Assembly (NCBI GenBank): GCA_003290165.1
Contig: QNQO01006952.1
Location: 1-64,000 of the forward strand
Reading direction: 5' to 3'
DNA from: Berberis thunbergii
Lineage: Eukaryota; Streptophyta; Magnoliopsida; Ranunculales; Berberidaceae
DNA length: 64,000 bases
Part shown: piece by piece, positions 58,614 to 64,000 of the stretch
Position numbering within the stretch: position 1 is the stretch's first letter
How the letters are laid out: every line of letters begins with the position of its first letter
Position numbers and translations under genes: made by a program
The notes under the pieces: model-generated
The model's input: only the letters and a program-made list of their open reading frames with translations
Database searches by the model: none
What the model was told of the DNA's origin: nothing

Positions 58614-59330
58614 TAGGGGTGGGCATCCCATTTCACGATTTCGATCTCGTCTCGTCCTGATTTTTTCGGGTCTTAATGAGATTGAATAATTTCATTCTGA
58701 TTCCGTTCCGTCCCGATTTAGAATGAAATGAGATGGGATGAAGATTTTCAATTTCGTCAATCTGTTCCCGTCCCGAATTAATTTTTTAATATTAATTATT
58801 AATATTTTTATTTATTTATTTTAAGATTGTGAATACACGTACAAATTTACTGATGTATATAACATTTTTATCATTTCAATTTTTTCTCACACATCTTTAG
58901 ATTAATCTTTTGATGGTACATTTGTAATATCTCTCCTCTCTCTGATCTCTCATTCGATCATTCATTTAGTTAAATTTTTAGGGTTACTAAAGGGTAGCTA
59001 AGGCAACAAACAAACAAATAACAAAATTGTTCTAGCAAACTTCTAACAAAATTGTTTCAAATAACAAAACTGTTTCAGCAGACATTTAGCTCATTTGTTT
59101 TAAACTTGTATTGAGTTATTTTAAACTTATAATATGTTTCAGCAGACTTCTAGCAATAGATTATGCTCGAGACTGTTCCAGCAGTTGTAAATTTGTATTG
59201 GTTTGTTTTAATATGTTCCAGCAGAATGTATTGAGTTGTTTTATGATTTGATATGTTCAAAATGTATTCTAGTTGATGTTCAGATTAGAACGGGATGGGT
59301 ATATTTCGTCCCGTCTCGTGCCCACCCCTA
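58614..59330. mobile_element. hAT-type non-autonomous element, 717 bp
   Basis: The ends TAGGGGTGGGCA and TGCCCACCCCTA are perfect 12-bp inverted repeats. The 8-bp flanks ATTTTGAT (58606-58613) and GTTTTGAC (59331-59338) match at 6/8, both differences being transitions. Subterminal GGGACGG/CCGTCCC-like motifs and an AT-rich centre with TTCCAGCAGA repeats complete it. No transposase. Confidence 0.8.
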
Positions 59331-59651
59331 GTTTTGACAGTGCATATTTTTCCCTCAGTCTATGTATCCTCCAACCCAAAGTAATTAAGGACGGGATTGT
59401 AAAAAAAAAAAAAAAAATTCATGTAAGCATCATGTTTGTGCAAAATGAAAATGTTGTACATTTTGGGAATTTTGAATATTATTTATTATGTGTTTAATTG
59501 TTTTCTTATTTTAACTAGTTTGTTGAGATCATTACATTCGATTGTATTCTTGGTCATATTAGCCTTTCCTTTGGTCAAGAATCTTGAAGATATATTCTAC
59601 AGGGAATTAGGCTAAAGATTTTTGCAAAATTTTCAGATAAAATTCAGGCTC

Positions 59652-59865
59652 CCAAGTGATTTGTTCAGTTTTAAACCCCAATGTGGACATTAATTATGTT
59701 TTTGGCTAATTCGTTTGAACTGAAGAAATTGCGTGTATTAACATCACAAATTCAAGTTCCAAGTGATTTGTTCTGTTTTAACCCAATTTCAAATACCAAT
59801 GTGGACATTTAAATGTCTTTGGCTAATTCGTTTGATCTGGAGGAATTGTTAGTATTAATATCACA
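59652..59865. repeat. tandem duplication, unit about 110 bp
   Basis: CAAGTGATTTGTTCWGTTTTAA, CCAATGTGGACATT and TTTGGCTAATTCGTTTGA occur in the same order twice (59652-59755, 59756-59865). Confidence 0.8.
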
Positions 59866-59999
59866 AGAATATGTTGAGTTTCAAAATATTAGAATAACAT
59901 AAAAACACTATTAAATGAAAACACTATTATATATTAAATAAATAGATGAATAGTTATAAGGGGTAGTTGTGTCTTTAAAATGAAAACACTATTATATAT

Positions 60000-61640
60000 G
60001 TTTGCCATTCTATCATTCCAATTTTAAATGATTTACAATCAAAAGTAGTCATTTTAAACATTTATTAATTATATCCGAGCTCATAACAAAATTGATTTGA
60101 AATCTCGCAATTATCTATAAACTATAAATAGGTCCTTGTATGTAACTTTTGATTCTTCATTTTACGCTTCATATTTAATACTTTTTATATTTAAAATTAA
60201 TATCTCAAGAATTGATTAATTATACGTAAGTCTCAAATTATAATTTACATGAAGCCTCCAAGTATATATAAGCTATGAATAAACCTAGTGAGATTGTAAT
60301 ATTCAATCACAATATTTTACTCCTAAAATTTTAACTTTTACTTATTATTTAATTTTTAAAATAAATTAAAATTACTGAACATACACGCAGGTAGTGCACG
60401 GTCACACCTTAGTATTTTTAACTTTTTCTTTGTTGCGATTTCGCTTTTTTAAACATTAGATTCGGTCAACTCCTTTTTCATGGGCTTTTATTTAGTGAAA
60501 AAGTTGCAGAAAACTAGTTTCGATCTTTTTTTTTGTTTGAAAGGCAAGCAGAATTTTTATAGGATCCCAGAACCCAAAAAGATGTCGCAAGTTGGGCTTG
60601 AACCCATGACCTAGTGGTATCATCTGACAAGCTCTAATTGTGGAGTTGTCATGCCATTGGCAACTGATCTCGATTTTTTTTTTTTTTGGAAAGCAGCTGG
60701 GTTTTTATAGGATCTCATAACCTATCAATAAGGTGCGACATACAGGTCAACACCATAGGAAAGTAATCATGTCGCCGACGGGTCTCAAACCTAGGACTTG
60801 GGGGATAAACCCACACAGCCCTAATCACTCGACCATAACATCATTTGGCACTGGTCTCGATCTTATTCCATGAACCAAACAAAAATTCAACAAAATACAT
60901 TTTATTGTATTTATTCTTTAGTAATGTATTTGGTTATATCTAAACTTTATAATGAGAGTTTGGCTTAGGAACATTGTTCGTGTGCCTTCAACCTGATTTT
61001 TGGTTGCTAAAATGTCGTCCTAATTCTATCATATTTACAAGAAAAACTCAATAATTAGGTGAATAGTTGTCAGGGTATTTTTGTCATTTTAATTTAAAAC
61101 TATTATCCATATATACCATTTTAACCTCCAAATTTCAAATTATTTACGATAAAAAAATTCGCTCATCTCAAATATTGTTAAGTATACCTTCGTCTCTAAC
61201 ATAATTTATTCGAAGCCCTGAATTACTTATAAATTATACATAGACCCTTAAATGTTTAGAATTTCAATGATAATTTTTATTTTGACCTTCCAAACTTAGG
61301 CTATTTACCTTTAAATCCAACCCCTTTAAACATTTATTAATTACATCCAAGGCCATAACATAATTTATTTAAAGCCCTCTAATTATCTATAAAATAAAAT
61401 AAAAAAAGTTCTAACATCTAATTTTTATTTTCAATCAAAGTTAGTCCCTGTAAACATTCATTAATTATAGTTCAGCCCCTAACATAATTTATTTCAAGCC
61501 CTTCAATTATTTAAAAAGTATAAAAAGTCCTTACATCTAATATTTTGCTTTTCCATTTTGCCCTCCACATTTCATATTTTTACTATCAAAACCGCCCCTC
61601 TCAACTATTGATTAATAAACAGTAACATGAGTTTATTTTT
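60000..61640. repeat. tandem-repeat array of about 180-bp units, interrupted
   Basis: Units carry TTTACAATCAAAA, TTTAAACATTTATTAATTA, ATAATTTATTTRAAGCCC, TCTATAAAYTATAAATAGGY and CTTACATCTAA, as at 45960-46440. Two or three units lie at 60000-60290 and about four at 61080-61640. GTAGTGCACGGTCACACCTTAG near 60391 resembles a Helitron 3' hairpin end, so the array is probably Helitron-derived. Confidence 0.6.
60530..60860 (-). mobile_element. two SINE-like copies, minus strand
   Basis: On the minus strand the first copy holds GGGTTCAAGCCC (B-box) with TTTTTGGGTTCTGGGATCC downstream and an A-rich tail. The second holds a related order: GGTTTGAGACCC, a TTTTTATAGG-complement block and an A-rich tail. 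The shared pattern is B-box, about 60 bp, CTATAAAAA, poly(A). Confidence 0.4.
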
Positions 61641-62159
61641 AATATGATTTTCAGCTTTCAATTTTGCCCTTGCCCAAATTAAACAATGCCCATTATATCC
61701 CAGTCATTTCCCTTCCTCTTCGTTATCCTCCTATTCTCCACAGTCGTTGGTCCTATTTTTCCTTCTTCCCCCGTCTTTCTCTTTCTCTGTTTCACAACCA
61801 CCCGCCTCCTTTCTCTCTCTCTGTAATCTTCACCTCTACTATTTATGCGCATGTAGTGCGCTTCCACCCCTAGTTGAATATAATGAATCTGCAAAACAAA
61901 GTTTTGGCACTATGAGTGATTGATACAATTTCGAATATATATACTAAAGTCATGCATTTTTTGCTCCTTTTAAGATTAAGGGCATGCAAGGTTTTATTTA
62001 TTTATTTATTTATTGGAGCAAGGTTTGAACTTTGGACGTGATACCTATGACTATCACTTGAGCTAGTACAACCAATTTTTTTTTTCAATTTACATGTATT
62101 AAAAACAATGATAACAAAAGATTATTAGCGTGGAAGCAATAACAAGTGAAAAGTATTGT
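61641..62159. other. pyrimidine-rich stretch and (ATTT)n, no gene
   Basis: CT-rich sequence (61700-61830) and a short ATTT microsatellite (61994-62014) are present, followed by a SINE-like phrase AAGGTTTGAACTTTGGA. No credible frame. Confidence 0.35.
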
Positions 62160-62168
62160 TATTTCTAA

Positions 62169-62747
62169 GGTTGTTGCTAAATAACACCACCATTTATGTT
62201 GTAGGACACCACCACCTTCACATTCTCTTCTATTTTCCTCAGGTCAACACCACTCCAGAGGAGGAAGCAGAATGGTGGTGATGATTGAAGGAGAAGAAAA
62301 AAGGGGGGAGGAGGAGAGGTGGCGGTGGTGGAGATTGATGGAGAAGAAGAAGAGGGGAGGAGGAGAGGTGGCGGTAGTGGGGATCGATGGAGAAGGAAGA
62401 AAAAAAAAAGTGATGGGAAGAAGGAGGAAAATAAGAAAAAGAAAAAGGTGGGAAGATGAAGATGAGAGGTGGTGGAGTGGTGGTTGATGGAGAAGAAGAA
62501 GAAAGGAGGAGGAGAGGTGGTGGTGGTGAGGATTGATGGAAAAGAGGAAGAAGGATGATGAGAAGAGGTGGCGGTGGCGAGGTGGTGGTGGTGGTGAAGG
62601 GAGTGAGGAGGAGAGGAGAAGAAAAGGAGAAAGGAAAAGAGATGTAGTAGGTTTTATTTTTTATTTTTTATATTGGTAGTGTCCTTCAGAAAGTAAAATA
62701 CTAATGATGTCCTTCAGCAAAAATAATGGTGTTATTTAGCAACAACC
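62169..62747. mobile_element. Mutator-like MITE with 9-bp TSD and purine-rich minisatellite
   Basis: A perfect 9-bp duplication TATTTCTAA (62160-62168; 62748-62756) flanks inverted ends GGTTGTTGCTAAATAACACC / GGTGTTATTTAGCAACAACC. The centre (62270-62640) is a G/A minisatellite with the unit GAGGAGAGGTGGCGGTGGTG plus GATTGATGGAGAAGAAGAAG, five to six imperfect copies. The frame through it (MVVMIEGEEKRGEEERWRW) is low-complexity and not a credible gene. Confidence 0.85.
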
Positions 62748-63058
62748 TATTTCTAATCAATCCTTATAGTTGCACAATAATGGGCCATGTAACAATAATC
62801 TTCTTTAACCTGTCCTCTTTGTGAATTATTCTAATTTAGCATACAATAATACACAATTGTTGTTTCTTCAATTTTCAGTCATGTTGGCATGTATAGATTT
62901 TGTTGTGCATTATGAATCCTCATCCATTATTTTGAGTAAGTGAAGAGATCAAGATGGAATTTCCACATGCAGATATCAATGACATAATAAGTCAGATACC
63001 AATGGACACCTAGACATAATAATAGACACCTAAACGTTTGTGCCTATTTATTAGAAAA

Positions 63059-64000
63059 ATGAAAATTTCTTCTTCAAACAAACCACTGGTAATCAAGTTA
63101 GTAATGGAAATGCTCACTCTACCTATCTTCATCTTGTTGCTTATTTCTTCTGTTTCCAGAACTAGCAGTGTTTTCGGAGGAGAAGAAAGAGATGCTTTGC
63201 TGAAATGGAAATCAAGTTTACAAAACCAAACCTATACTCTGCTTCCTTCATGGACTCTTTTGCCATCCAGCACCGATGTTTCTTCCACGAGTCCATGCAG
63301 GTGGTATGAAATCACTTGCAACACAGCTGGGACAGTCGTGCAAATAAACCTGAATACATTAGGTTTACAAGGTACTCTCCAAGCCTTCAACTTTTCATCA
63401 TTTCCAGGCCTCACTACTCTGAATCTCACCGGTAATGCCTTTGTTGGCAATATCCTGCATCGGATCTCTAATTGATAAATTGTCAACTCTCTAAAAGCTC
63501 GAACTTGTAGAGAAGGTGAATCCCATCATATATCAAGCGGAAGCAAAAGCGGAGTCGTGGAATTATAACTATATCGGTGGGTACCAATCGTACAACTACA
63601 CCGTAAATTTACACGGTACTACCGTGGATAAGTACATGGGCAATTTTAGGCCAATGAATAATTGGAGTGGGTTTAATATTCCAACACTAACCTCTCACAA
63701 CTCACTGATCTTGATCTGTCTTACAATCAACTCAGGTAGAATCCCACCAGAACTGAGAAGCATTACCAATCTCAACTCACTCTTGTTTTCTAAAAACCTT
63801 ATGACTGGTTTAATCCCTTCGTCACTTGGTAATTAGACAAAATTTACCTCCTTGGCCCTCCTCGGAAATCAACTTTTTGGTCCCATTCCTCCGGAGCTAG
63901 GAAACATGACTAGCCTCCTTGAGCTAAACTTGTTTGGGAATCTTCTAACTAGCTCTCTTCCTCATAGTCTCGGAAAACTAAGTAGCCTACAAATCATGAA
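63059..64000 (+). pseudogene. LRR receptor-like kinase (MIK2-like class), 5' part, broken; runs off the window
   Basis: ATG 63059 (or 63104) opens a signal peptide (MLTLPIFILLLISSVSR) and an LRRNT domain with EERDALLKWKSSLQNQT, PCRWYEITCNTAG and the first repeat (LQGTLQAFNFSSFPGLTTLN). A TGA at 63473 ends the frame after NILHRISN. About 200 bp of unrelated sequence follows (63478-63680). LRRs then resume: LTDLDLSYNQL with a frameshift, RIPPELRSITNLNSL, GLIPSSLGN, a TAG at 63834, GPIPPELGNMTSLLELNLFG. This is the extracellular part of MIK2-like receptor kinases. With two stops, a frameshift and a foreign insert it is a pseudogene at least here; the kinase domain would lie beyond the window. 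Confidence 0.8.

Noticed and set aside
62272..62487. Glu/Arg/Trp-rich 71-codon frame
   Set aside because: It is a translation of a purine minisatellite inside a MULE.

Overview
This is AT-rich nuclear DNA from a flowering plant, most likely a eudicot. The evidence is spliced genes with GT-AG introns, an SC35-type SR splicing factor, an LRR receptor kinase of the MIK2-like class, plant-specific gene fragments (PUB43/44-type U-box, polygalacturonase, NHX, 4CL-like) and a typical plant transposon load (CACTA, FAR1-type MULE, hAT, Helitron, Ty1/copia). All calls come from reading the sequence and recalled family patterns; no search was run. I saw no tRNA, rRNA or CRISPR and nothing bacterial.

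Layout. Positions 1-9900 are nested repeats: a CACTA right end near 1668, a SINE-like insertion, hAT-type elements with 8-bp target duplications (6111-6400, 8125-8871), a long inverted repeat (6861-7816) and pieces of one Ty1/copia LTR family. Positions 9906-31991 are the most remarkable part. CACTA-like ends with matching subterminal repeats bracket a string of same-strand gene fragments that keep their introns: an unidentified exon, NHX antiporter, polygalacturonase, 4CL-like ligase, ABCB transporter, U-box PUB43/44-like and NAP1-related protein. Two complete younger transposons are nested inside. One is a 5.6-kb CACTA (13828-19430, TSD TCT) carrying a Ptta/En/Spm-type ORF inside a polygalacturonase intron. 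The other is a 7.1-kb Mutator-like element (19954-27055, 9-bp TSD TACAAGATT, about 1-kb terminal inverted repeats).

The MULE has a MuDR-like convergent layout. From the right TIR a relic FAR1-type DNA-binding domain is read inward. From the left TIR an intact 126-codon ORF with an RNase H1 N-terminal/viroplasmin-like fold and a C-terminal membrane segment is read inward. Both sit behind the same TIR-encoded leader exon and splice donor, with equivalent acceptors. The MULE also holds a spliced CCDC137-like gene segment, so it looks like a Pack-MULE.

Positions 32000-45000 are decayed Ty1/copia LTR and gag sequence, MULE- and hAT-like remnants, a nearly perfect 36-bp-arm hairpin (38008-38089) and microsatellites. 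Positions 45617-49620 are a Helitron relic with a PIF1-like helicase. Its roughly 180-bp tandem repeats recur at 60000-61640.

The one clearly intact host gene is SC35 (51159-56968, + strand, eight coding exons, 257 codons plus stop). Its fifth coding intron is 4.2 kb and holds a LINE relic, a probable MULE and a 27-C homopolymer. A hAT element and a MULE with a purine-rich minisatellite follow. The window ends inside a broken LRR receptor kinase gene (from 63059).
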